A stretch of 64,000 bases of DNA from Cryobacterium breve (GTDB lineage Bacteria > Actinomycetota > Actinomycetes > Actinomycetales > Microbacteriaceae), in assembly GCF_004402375.1 (NCBI RefSeq), contig NZ_SOGJ01000037.1, positions 1 through 64,000 of the forward strand, read 5' to 3'. This document shows positions 17,056 through 24,961 of this stretch, piece after piece. The notes under the pieces were generated by a model. The model did not search any database and was not told the DNA's origin. It saw only the letters and a program-made list of their open reading frames with translations. Every line of letters begins with the position of its first letter. Position 1 is the first letter of the stretch. Made by a program: the position numbers and the translations under genes.

Positions 17056-17203
17056 GCAGGGCCCCGCCCACCGACGTCAGCGGCTCAGCATGGCGGGGAG
17101 CCTGAGCATCGGGACCGATACAGTCGGGTCGCCAGACCAAATGTCGACGACGTCATCTGCTCCCGATCCGACGACGACGCAGTAATTCATGTGACCAGGT
17201 TCT

Positions 17204-17222
17204 GAACTGAAACGTTCAGTTC
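17204..17222. repeat. operator-like inverted repeat in the 17056-17406 gap
   Basis: GAACTGAA-acg-TTCAGTTC is a perfect 8-bp inverted repeat with 3-bp spacer, resembling TetR-type operators. No regulator gene or ORF of quality lies within the 350-bp gap between the Cache gene and the tRNA-Leu terminator; the rest of the gap shows nothing I can name. Confidence 0.5.
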
Positions 17223-17406
17223 TATCCCTGGCGGCAGCGGCACGAACCGGGAATCTGCGACACGTCCGGTAGGTTCAGACTCCGACTCCAGCACATCAGC
17301 TACAGAGCCCACACACTGATAGACCGCGCCAATCGCCCGTCGATGCCGGAGATCGGAACAAGAGGCCCGACCGAGGCTGACCTCACAGCGTGATCACTGA
17401 AACGAC

Positions 17407-17436
17407 GAGAGGCCCCCGATTCCTCGGGGGCCTCTC
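17407..17436 (-). terminator. terminator after tRNA-Leu
   Basis: Perfect 13-bp stem (GAGAGGCCCCCGA at 17407-17419 with 17424-17436) and 4-nt loop, 42 bases past the 3' end of the minus-strand tRNA. On the minus strand it is followed by a short GTTT-containing stretch. Confidence 0.8.
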
Positions 17437-17478
17437 TGTCCGACTGGGTTGAAGGCAGTCAACCCATCTTGTTCACTG

Positions 17479-17562
17479 TGCGCGAGGGGGGACTTGAACC
17501 CCCACGTCCTTTCGAACACTGGCACCTGAAGCCAGCGCGTCTGCCAATTCCGCCACTCGCGC
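17479..17562 (-). tRNA. tRNA-Leu (CAG anticodon)
   Basis: 84-nt cloverleaf read on the minus strand: acceptor GCGCGAG pairing with CTCGCGC plus discriminator A, D-arm GGCGGAATTGGCAGACGC, anticodon stem CTGGC/GCCAG with loop TTCAGGT giving anticodon CAG, a long class II variable arm and the T-arm GGGGGTTCAAGTCCCCC. CCA is not encoded. It decodes CUG, the main Leu codon in high-GC genomes. Confidence 0.96.
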
Positions 17563-17801
17563 GAACTTAGGAAGATTAGCACTTTCCGAGGGCACTACGC
17601 CATTCGGGGCCGGGTAGGCCACGCAAACACCGGGGTGGACGGCGTGGCGCGGGCCAGAAAACGCCCCGGGAATCCGCCGCAGAAAGCGTTCCGGGCTCCC
17701 TCCCCGTAGGATGACAACCCCGCTGGGTATCGCCCTGCGCGTGAGTTAACACTTGAGACAAGTAACATGCTCATAGCCGAAAGGATCGGATCGGGAGACC
17801 T

Positions 17802-18554
17802 GTGGGCATTCTGGATAGTTTTGAAAAGGGTCTCGAGCGCGCCGTCAACGGTGCGTTCGCCAAGACCTTCAAGTCGGGGCTGCAGCCGGTGGAAATCACC
17901 TCAGCGTTGCGTCGCGAACTCGACACAAAAGCAGCGGTTGTGTCCCGCGACCGCATTCTCGCGCCCAATCGCTTCACGGTGCGCATGAGCAACACCGACT
18001 TCCAGCGCATGTCCGCCCTCGGTCAGACCCTCCTCGAGGAGCTCACCTCCCTCGTGCAAGAGCACGGTCGAGATCAGCGTTATCAGTTCGCAGGAGGCGT
18101 ATCCATCAGCCTCTCCGCCGACCGTGGACTCAGCGAGGGAATGGTCCAGATCGACTCCAGCACAATCAAGGGCAGCGTCGCCTGGATTCCCGTGGTCGAA
18201 GTCAATGGCAAGCGCTACCCCCTAACCCAGTCGCACACGGTTATCGGCCGCGGCAGCGACGCCGACATCACCATCGATGACTCCGGCACCTCACGCCGTC
18301 ACGTCGAGATCCTCTGGGACGGCTCCCGCGCCCAGGTGCGCGACCTGGGCTCGACCAACGGCTCCCAGCTCAACGGTTCGCCGGTCACGCAGGCGATCCT
18401 GGACCCCGATTCCGTCGTCACCATCGGCCGCACGCGCATCGTTTTCCGCGTCATAGCGCAGGCCTCGTCGTCGTCCGAGCCCGTGAGCGACCGTCGGAGC
18501 GACGGCGGCCGCGAGCGTCACGACATGGACGGGTTCTGGGGGCCCAACGCATGA
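17802..18554 (+). CDS. fhaA: FhaA, DUF3662 and FHA domain protein
   Basis: First gene of the phospho-signalling and cell-wall operon. The 250-residue protein starts at GTG 17802 after CGGGAG. Residues 1-115 form the DUF3662 domain (FEKGLERAVNGAFAKTFKSG); after a short linker, residues about 138-230 are an FHA domain with the phosphothreonine-binding GRGSDADI, SRRHVEI and LGSTNGSQLNG motifs. In mycobacteria FhaA is phosphorylated by PknB and acts in peptidoglycan synthesis with the lipid II flippase. This version is short (mycobacterial FhaA has over 500 residues) because the middle linker is nearly absent. It overlaps fhaB by four bases. Confidence 0.92.
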   Translation: MGILDSFEKGLERAVNGAFAKTFKSGLQPVEITSALRRELDTKAAVVSRDRILAPNRFTVRMSNTDFQRMSALGQTLLEELTSLVQEHGRDQRYQFAGGVSISLSADRGLSEGMVQIDSSTIKGSVAWIPVVEVNGKRYPLTQSHTVIGRGSDADITIDDSGTSRRHVEILWDGSRAQVRDLGSTNGSQLNGSPVTQAILDPDSVVTIGRTRIVFRVIAQASSSSEPVSDRRSDGGRERHDMDGFWGPNA

Positions 18555-19120
18555 GCGTCAGTGAGCTCACTCTGCTCGTGCTGCGCCTCGGCTTCCTGCT
18601 GGTGCTATGGCTCTTCATTTTTGGCATCGTCTACGCGCTCCGCAGCGACCTATTCGGCCAGCGCGCACGCAAGATGCAGGCGGATGTCGCGGCCCCAGCC
18701 GGTGCACCCGTCGCGTTCCCGAGCCCCGTGACCCTGCCCCCCGCGGCCGCGGCATCCGCACCCACGGAGCAATTCGCGGCCAGGCCGAGCCCAGCATTCA
18801 CGGACGTGGACGATAAGGCCACCACCCAAAACGCGACCCGCCTCGTGATCACCTCAGGCCCAAAGGCCGGCACCGAGTTCCCGCTCACCGGCGACTCGAT
18901 CACCATCGGTCGGTCCGGCGACTCCAGTCTTGTCATCCGTGACGACTACACCTCCACTCACCACGCGCGCCTGATGCTCTGGCACGACAAGTGGATGATC
19001 CAGGACCTCGATTCGACCAACGGCACTTTCCTCGATGGGAAGCGCATGGCCGTCCCCACTCCAGTCCCGCTGAACACCACCGTCAAGATCGGCGCAACCA
19101 GCTTCGAGCTTCGGCGGTAG
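18551..19120 (+). CDS. fhaB: FhaB (FipA-type), membrane-anchored FHA protein
   Basis: 189 residues. An N-terminal membrane segment (about 7-28, LLVLRLGFLLVLWLFIFGIVYAL) is followed by a linker rich in Ala and Pro and a C-terminal FHA domain (about 95-187) with IGRSGDSSLVI, STHHARLM and LDSTNGTFLDGKRM. FHA domains bind phosphothreonine peptides, so this protein likely recruits phosphorylated partners of PknA/PknB at the membrane, as described for mycobacterial FhaB/FipA in cell division. It overlaps fhaA by four bases and lies four bases before pstP. Confidence 0.92.
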   Translation: MSVSELTLLVLRLGFLLVLWLFIFGIVYALRSDLFGQRARKMQADVAAPAGAPVAFPSPVTLPPAAAASAPTEQFAARPSPAFTDVDDKATTQNATRLVITSGPKAGTEFPLTGDSITIGRSGDSSLVIRDDYTSTHHARLMLWHDKWMIQDLDSTNGTFLDGKRMAVPTPVPLNTTVKIGATSFELRR

Positions 19121-19124
19121 CTGC

Positions 19125-20354
19125 ATGGCGACAGTCAGTCACAGCGCGGCCGCGTCCCACGTTGGAAAGATTCGGTCCAACAACCAGGACTCCGGCTACT
19201 CCGGGCGTCACCTATTCTTGGTGGCCGATGGGATGGGCGGCCACGCGGGCGGCGACGTCGCCTCTGCGATCGCCACCAAGCGCATCACGGAAGCCGACCG
19301 GGACTATCAGTCGCCGCAGGACGCCGAGTTCGCCCTGCAGGCTGCCCTGATCGCCGCCAACTCGCAGTTGGCCGAGACCGTCTTCGAGCACCCTGAGCTC
19401 ACCGGTATGGGCACCACCGTGAGCGCCCTCGTCGTGCTGCACGATGAGGTGGCGATCGCCCATATCGGCGACTCGCGCATCTATCTGCTCCGTGAGGGCG
19501 AGCTGTCGCAGATCACGATCGACCACACCTTCGTTCAGCGCCTCGTCGACAGCGGTCGCATCACCGAAGCGGAGGCCATGGTGCATCCGCGCCGCTCCGT
19601 GCTGATGCGGGTGCTCGGCGACGTCGAGTCGTCCCCGGAGATCGACACCTCCATCCTCGCCACGTTCGCCGGCGACCGCTGGCTGATCTGCTCCGACGGG
19701 CTCAGCGGCGTCGTTTCCAACACGGGCATCGCCGCGGCCATGCTCAGCCCTCTCGACGCGCAGGGCGTCGCCGACCGCCTGGTGAAGGAAAGCCTCGACG
19801 GCGGGGCCCCCGACAACGTCACCATCGTCGTCGTCGACATCGGTTCGCCCGCCGACCGGGTCGACTCCCCCGTCGTGGTCGGGTCGGCAGCCGCCCCCCT
19901 GGCGTTTGGCGAGGAGCCCACACGCGGCCGCGCGCTGCGCATGTCCAGCCTGCGCCTGCACCCGGTGCGGGAGACTCACTTCGAGCCCGACTCCCAGGAC
20001 TACCTCTCCGAATTGATCGAAGAGGACAACCGCCGCGCACGCCGCCGTAAGGTCACCTGGCTGGTCGGCATCATCCTGCTGGTCCTGGCCATCGTCGGCG
20101 CCGGCTTCCTCGGTTACCAATGGACCCAGAGCCGCTACTACGTGGGGGTGGAGGGCAGCACGGTCGCCATATACCAGGGCGTGCAGCAGGACCTCGGCCC
20201 GCTCTCGCTCTCCTCCGTCTACGAAGACACCGACCTGGAACTGTCCGAACTGCGGGTCTATGACCGGCAACAGGTCGAACAAACCATCAGCGCGACGTCC
20301 CTCGCGGACGCAGTGCTCATCGTCGAACGGCTCCAAGATGCCAGCCTCCAGTAA
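19125..20354 (+). CDS. pstP: PstP, PP2C-family Ser/Thr phosphatase
   Basis: Membrane-bound metal-dependent phosphatase that reverses PknA/PknB phosphorylation. The 409-residue protein has the PP2C motifs RSNNQD (17-22), ADGMGGHAGGDVA (34-46), GMGTTVSAL, AHIGDSRIYLL, and C-terminal SDGLSG and DGGAPDNVTIV with the metal-binding Asp residues. A basic stretch (RRARRRK) leads into one membrane segment (about 312-334), followed by an extracellular domain of about 75 residues. The end overlaps the RodA start by 17 bases, which suggests coupled translation. Confidence 0.94.
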   Translation: MATVSHSAAASHVGKIRSNNQDSGYSGRHLFLVADGMGGHAGGDVASAIATKRITEADRDYQSPQDAEFALQAALIAANSQLAETVFEHPELTGMGTTVSALVVLHDEVAIAHIGDSRIYLLREGELSQITIDHTFVQRLVDSGRITEAEAMVHPRRSVLMRVLGDVESSPEIDTSILATFAGDRWLICSDGLSGVVSNTGIAAAMLSPLDAQGVADRLVKESLDGGAPDNVTIVVVDIGSPADRVDSPVVVGSAAAPLAFGEEPTRGRALRMSSLRLHPVRETHFEPDSQDYLSELIEEDNRRARRRKVTWLVGIILLVLAIVGAGFLGYQWTQSRYYVGVEGSTVAIYQGVQQDLGPLSLSSVYEDTDLELSELRVYDRQQVEQTISATSLADAVLIVERLQDASLQ

Positions 20355-21735
20355 CCGGTCAACGACGACGGATGCGCCGGCGCGTCCGTCCCGCGTGCGC
20401 CGCCTGCATCTACCGCAGAAGCTGCGCAACCTCGAGTTGTTCCTGCTCCTCATCGCCTGCGGCATCAATGCCGCCAGCGTCGTACTCGTGCAGCTCGGCG
20501 CCCTCGGCCGCATCGACACCACCCTCGTACTGCTCGGCGCCGGCCTGTCGGCGCTGGTGCTGGCCATGCACGTGGTGCTGCGCTTCGTCGCCCGCGAAGC
20601 TGACCCCTTCATCCTGCCCATCGCCACCCTGCTCAACGGCCTCGGAATCGCCATGATCTACCGCATCGACCTGGCCAATGAGGAAACGGGCCTGGCCAGC
20701 GCTTCGGTTCGCCAGACCATGTGGAGTGCCCTGGCCATCGGCTGCGCTATTGCAGTCCTGCTGATCATCCGCAATCACCGGGTGCTGTTCCGCTACACCT
20801 ACATCGCCGGCTTCGTCGGCGTGGCCTTGCTACTGCTCCCTCTCGTGCCCGGCCTCGGCCGCGAGGTCAGCGGAGCACGCGTGTGGATCGGCATCGGCTC
20901 CTTCGCCACCTTCCAGCCAGGTGAGATCGCAAAGATCGCCCTGGCGGTCTTCTTCGCCGGCTACCTCGTGCGCAACCGCGACAGCCTGTCCATGGTGGGC
21001 AAGAAATTCCTCTGGATGCGTTTTCCGCGCCTCCGCGACCTCGGCCCGATCCTTGTGGTCTGGGCATTGTCCATGTCCGTGATCATCTTCCAGCGCGACC
21101 TCGGCACCGCCCTGCTCTACTTCGGCCTATTCCTGGTCATGCTCTACCTCGCAACGGGCCGGCTCAGCTGGGTGCTTCTCGGAATGTCCCTCTTCCTCGG
21201 CGGCGCCATCGTCGCCAGCCAGACCCTGGACTACGTCAACGGCCGGTTCATGAACTGGCTCGATGCTCTGAACCCGGATGTCTACACGGCCGACGGCGGC
21301 AGCTACCAGCTGGTGCAGGGCCTCTTCGGGCTCGCCAAAGGCGGCCTCGTCGGTACGGGACTCGGCCAGGGCCGTCCGGAGATCACCCCAGTCCCGCAGA
21401 GTGACTACATCATCGCCAGCCTCGGCGAGGAACTCGGCCTGGCCGGCATCTTCGCGATCCTGGCCCTCTACCTTCTCCTCGTCGCACGCGGCTTCCGCAT
21501 CGGCTTCGCCGGAAACGACGACTTTGGCAAGCTGCTCGGCGTCGGGCTCTCCTTCGTCATCGCCCTGCAGTGCTTCATCGTGATCGGCGGTGTCACCCGG
21601 GTGATTCCGCTCACCGGACTGACAACCCCCTTCCTCGCTGCGGGTGGGTCCTCCCTCGTGGCGAACTGGATCATCGTCGCCCTGCTTCTGCGCCTCTCCG
21701 ACACGGTGCGCAACCAACCCAGGCTGGTGGTCTGA
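20338..21735 (+). CDS. rodA: RodA/FtsW-family (SEDS) peptidoglycan glycosyltransferase
   Basis: Polytopic SEDS protein that polymerises lipid II with its partner class B penicillin-binding protein encoded next. From ATG 20338 it has 465 residues with about 12 membrane segments; the family motif region VSGARVWIGIGSFATFQPGEIAKIAL (near 180) and the C-terminal GGVTRVIPLTGLTTPFLAAGGSS (near 420) carry typical SEDS residues, and IIFQRDLGTALL contains the catalytic Asp. The start within pstP is chosen because longer readings lie entirely inside the phosphatase. The stop overlaps the pbpA start (TGATG). Its operon partner PbpA supports a RodA role in elongation or shape over the division protein FtsW. 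Confidence 0.92.
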   Translation: MPASSNRSTTTDAPARPSRVRRLHLPQKLRNLELFLLLIACGINAASVVLVQLGALGRIDTTLVLLGAGLSALVLAMHVVLRFVAREADPFILPIATLLNGLGIAMIYRIDLANEETGLASASVRQTMWSALAIGCAIAVLLIIRNHRVLFRYTYIAGFVGVALLLLPLVPGLGREVSGARVWIGIGSFATFQPGEIAKIALAVFFAGYLVRNRDSLSMVGKKFLWMRFPRLRDLGPILVVWALSMSVIIFQRDLGTALLYFGLFLVMLYLATGRLSWVLLGMSLFLGGAIVASQTLDYVNGRFMNWLDALNPDVYTADGGSYQLVQGLFGLAKGGLVGTGLGQGRPEITPVPQSDYIIASLGEELGLAGIFAILALYLLLVARGFRIGFAGNDDFGKLLGVGLSFVIALQCFIVIGGVTRVIPLTGLTTPFLAAGGSSLVANWIIVALLLRLSDTVRNQPRLVV

Positions 21736-23186
21736 TGAATCGTGAACTCAAGCGAGTGAGCTTGGTCGTTCTGCTCATGTTCGTGGCCCTCCTCACCTCG
21801 ACGACGATCGTGCAGGTGTTCCAGGCGGACAGCCTGTCTGCGGATGCCCGCAACACCCGCACGCTGTACGACAGCTATTCCATCGAGCGCGGTCCGATCC
21901 TCGTCGGGGGCGAGCCGATTGCCCAGTCGATGCCCGCTGAGGACGACTACAAGTTCCAGCGCACTTATAGCAACGGACCGCTCTACGCACCGGTCACCGG
22001 TTTCCTGCCCCTCAACGGCGCACCCACCGGCCTCGAGCATGCCCTCAACAGCGAACTCAGCGGCACCTCGGACGCTCAGTTCTTCGACAAGATGAACGCA
22101 CTGATCACGGGCCAGAGCCCGAAGGGGGCATCCGTCGAGGCCACCATCGACCCGGCTGCGCAGCAGGCCGCCTGGGACGCCCTCGGTGACCTCACCGGGT
22201 CGGTCGTGGTCACCGAGCCGGCGACCGGTCGCATCCTCGCCATGGTCTCCAAGCCCAGCTACGACCCGAACCTGCTCACGGTGCACGACAACCAGCAGGT
22301 CACCGACAACTACCAGGCCCTCCTCAACGACGAGTCCGACCCGCTGATCGACCGCTCCATCAACGCGCTCAACCCTCCGGGTTCGGTGTTCAAGCTGGTT
22401 GTGGTGACCGCAGCGCTGGAATCGGGCAAGTTCACCCCGGAGAGCACCTTCCCCAACCCGGCCACCTACCAGCTGCCTGGGTCATCGTCGATCGTCATCA
22501 ACTCCGGCGGCGGAACCTGCGGCGGCGGCGACACGGTCACCATCGCGACCGCCCTGAAGCAGTCCTGCAACATCCCGCTGGCAGAACTCGGTCTGCAGCT
22601 GGGCGATGACGCCATCCGCGAAACGGCAGAGAAGTTCGGTTTCAACAGCGGATATTCGATTCCCCTCGACGTGTCCCAGAGCGCATACCCCACGGCTCTC
22701 GACGACGCGCAGACCGCACTGTCGGCCTTCGGCCAGACGGATGTCCGTGCCACGGCCATGCAGATGGCTATGGTTTCGGCCACGATCGCAAACGGCGGCG
22801 TGCTGATGGCCCCCAATCTGGTGGATGCGGTGACGGCCCCCGATCTGAGTCCGATTCAGGTCTTTGAGCCGCAGACCGTGGAACGGGTGATGAGCGCCGA
22901 AACGGCGGCGACACTGACCCAAATGATGGTCAATGGAGTCCAGGATGGCGCCGCCAGCAATGCAAGAATAGATGGGGTCAACGTGGCAGGTAAAACGGGT
23001 ACGGCGGAGAACGCCGAAGACGAGCCTTACACGCTGTGGTTTACCGGATTCGCCCCAGCGGAGGATCCGAAATACGCGATCACCGTTCTCGTTGAAGATG
23101 GCGGGGGACTTGGCCAGACGGGGTACGGCAATCTGCTTGCCGCACCTATTGCAAAGCAGGTACTAGAGGCGGTGCTGAACAAATGA
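21735..23186 (+). CDS. pbpA: PbpA, class B penicillin-binding protein
   Basis: Membrane-anchored peptidoglycan transpeptidase. The 483-residue protein has an N-terminal membrane anchor (about 9-30), a pedestal domain, and the transpeptidase domain with SxxK in NPPGSVFKLV (Ser near 216), SCN near 276 and KTGT near 419. It is the expected partner of the adjacent SEDS polymerase; in mycobacteria PbpA is needed for division and is a PknB substrate. The start is one base into the rodA stop; the stop overlaps the pknA start by four bases. Confidence 0.94.
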   Translation: MNRELKRVSLVVLLMFVALLTSTTIVQVFQADSLSADARNTRTLYDSYSIERGPILVGGEPIAQSMPAEDDYKFQRTYSNGPLYAPVTGFLPLNGAPTGLEHALNSELSGTSDAQFFDKMNALITGQSPKGASVEATIDPAAQQAAWDALGDLTGSVVVTEPATGRILAMVSKPSYDPNLLTVHDNQQVTDNYQALLNDESDPLIDRSINALNPPGSVFKLVVVTAALESGKFTPESTFPNPATYQLPGSSSIVINSGGGTCGGGDTVTIATALKQSCNIPLAELGLQLGDDAIRETAEKFGFNSGYSIPLDVSQSAYPTALDDAQTALSAFGQTDVRATAMQMAMVSATIANGGVLMAPNLVDAVTAPDLSPIQVFEPQTVERVMSAETAATLTQMMVNGVQDGAASNARIDGVNVAGKTGTAENAEDEPYTLWFTGFAPAEDPKYAITVLVEDGGGLGQTGYGNLLAAPIAKQVLEAVLNK

Positions 23187-24898
23187 GACCTACATCAGGG
23201 CTCACCTTCGGGGGACGATACGAGCTGCAGTCCCGGATCGCCATTGGCGGGATGGGCGAGGTTTGGAAGTCCGTCGACCTCGTAATCGGTCGCACGGTCG
23301 CCATCAAGATCCTCAAGGATGAGTACCTCGGTGACCCTGGGTTCCTCGAGCGTTTCCGCGCCGAGGCCCGGCACGCCGCACTGGTCAACCACGAGGGAAT
23401 CGCCAACGTGTTCGACTACGGCGAAGAAGACGGCAGCGCCTTCCTGGTGATGGAGCTCGTGCCCGGCGAGGCACTGTCCACGATCCTCGAACGCGACCAC
23501 GTTCTTCCCGCCGACAAGGTCCTCGACATCGTCTCCCAGACGGCTGCCGCACTGCACGCTGCCCACGCCGCGGGCCTCGTGCATCGCGACATCAAGCCGG
23601 GCAACCTGCTGATCACGCCCGAAGGCCGCGTCAAGATCACCGACTTCGGTATCGCCCGCATCGCCGACCAGGTGCCGCTCACGGCGACCGGCCAGGTCAT
23701 GGGCACTGTGCAGTATCTCTCCCCCGAGCAGGCCAGCGGACGCTCCGCCTCGCCGACGACGGATATCTATTCCCTGGGCATCGTCGCCTACGAGAGCCTC
23801 GCCGGCCGCCGCCCCTTCACGGGCGAGTCCCAGGTCGCAATCGCCATGGCCCAGATCAACGAGACCGCTCCCGACCTGCCGGCCACGGTGTCGGAGCCGG
23901 TGCGCAACCTGGTGATCTCCTGCCTGGCCAAGAACCCGGCTGACCGACCTGCCTCGGCCGCGCACCTGTCCCGTGCCGCCGCAGCCCTCCGCCGCGGTGA
24001 CATCGCGGCGGCCGCGGCATCCGTACCCGCCATCATGAACGGCGCCACACCGACCTCAGCGACCATGCTGATGCCCGGTGCCGCCGGCATGGCGGCCACC
24101 ACCGTGCTGAACACGGGCGCGCCCGCGATGCGCTCGACCACGGTCGCGGCCGATACCGACGAGGAGAAGAAGAAGCGTAGCCCGTGGACTTGGCCGCTGA
24201 TCGCGCTGATCGCGCTGCTCGCCCTCGTTCTCACCGGCACCCTGATCGCGCTGTTCACGCAGAACGATCCGAGTACTCCGGTCGAGAAGCCCACGTCCAG
24301 CGCCACGCCGATTCCGAGCAAGACGCCGACGGCAACACCGAAGCCCACTCAGACTCAGACTCAGGCACCGACGGTCACCACCGTCGAGGTCAGCCTGGCT
24401 GATTTCCAGGGTCTGACCAGCGGAGAGGCTCGCGACAAACTGTCCGGACTCGGGCTCGTCGCGGACGTCCAGCCCGGCAACGCCGCAGCCGCCGCGGATC
24501 AGATCGTCGACACCGTCTACGAGGTGAACCCGACCGGCCCGGTCACGAAGGGCTCCACCATCACGGTCACGGTCTACACCGCGGCCGAGCCACCGGACGC
24601 CCCGACGGGCGCTCCCACGGTCGCCCCGGCAACGGCCGTGGCCGGCACCCAGGTGACGGCCAGCTGGACGGCGCAATCCTGTCCCAGCGGCCAGACCCTG
24701 TCGGGCTACGAGGTCGTCGCCGACGGTGCCGCCGAGTCCCCCGGTCCGGTGGGCCCGGACGCCACCTCGACCACGATCACCGCGGGTCCCGACGCCGGCA
24801 CCTTCACGGTCAAGTTCCGCTACATCTGCGGTCAGGCCTCGTCCGACTACTCCGCGCCGTCGAACCCGGTCGCCGTCACCGCAGCTCCCGCCGGATAG
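23183..24898 (+). CDS. pknA: PknA-type Ser/Thr protein kinase with PASTA and FN3-like ectodomain
   Basis: 571 residues. The kinase domain (about 10-270) has IGGMGEVWK, VAIKILK, the catalytic HRDIKPGNLL, DFGIAR and GTVQYLSPEQA. A juxtamembrane region rich in Ala, Thr and Met leads to one membrane segment (about 334-355). Outside the cell there is a Thr/Pro linker, one PASTA domain (about 400-470) and a C-terminal module of about 100 residues that looks like a fibronectin type III fold with two Cys (in QSCPSG and YICGQ) that could pair. PknA of mycobacteria has no PASTA domain, so this ectodomain is notable. It follows pbpA with an ATGA overlap and is 63 bases before pknB. It likely phosphorylates FhaA, FhaB and division proteins. 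Confidence 0.92.
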   Translation: MRPTSGLTFGGRYELQSRIAIGGMGEVWKSVDLVIGRTVAIKILKDEYLGDPGFLERFRAEARHAALVNHEGIANVFDYGEEDGSAFLVMELVPGEALSTILERDHVLPADKVLDIVSQTAAALHAAHAAGLVHRDIKPGNLLITPEGRVKITDFGIARIADQVPLTATGQVMGTVQYLSPEQASGRSASPTTDIYSLGIVAYESLAGRRPFTGESQVAIAMAQINETAPDLPATVSEPVRNLVISCLAKNPADRPASAAHLSRAAAALRRGDIAAAAASVPAIMNGATPTSATMLMPGAAGMAATTVLNTGAPAMRSTTVAADTDEEKKKRSPWTWPLIALIALLALVLTGTLIALFTQNDPSTPVEKPTSSATPIPSKTPTATPKPTQTQTQAPTVTTVEVSLADFQGLTSGEARDKLSGLGLVADVQPGNAAAAADQIVDTVYEVNPTGPVTKGSTITVTVYTAAEPPDAPTGAPTVAPATAVAGTQVTASWTAQSCPSGQTLSGYEVVADGAAESPGPVGPDATSTTITAGPDAGTFTVKFRYICGQASSDYSAPSNPVAVTAAPAG

Positions 24899-24961
24899 CC
24901 GCGGCCCGAGGAGTTACGGCTAAAGTACGAAGATCTGTGTCTGCGACCTGGGAGTAATGCT

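Noticed and set aside
19212-20654. 480-residue open frame on the minus strand
   Set aside because: Antisense to pstP and rodA.
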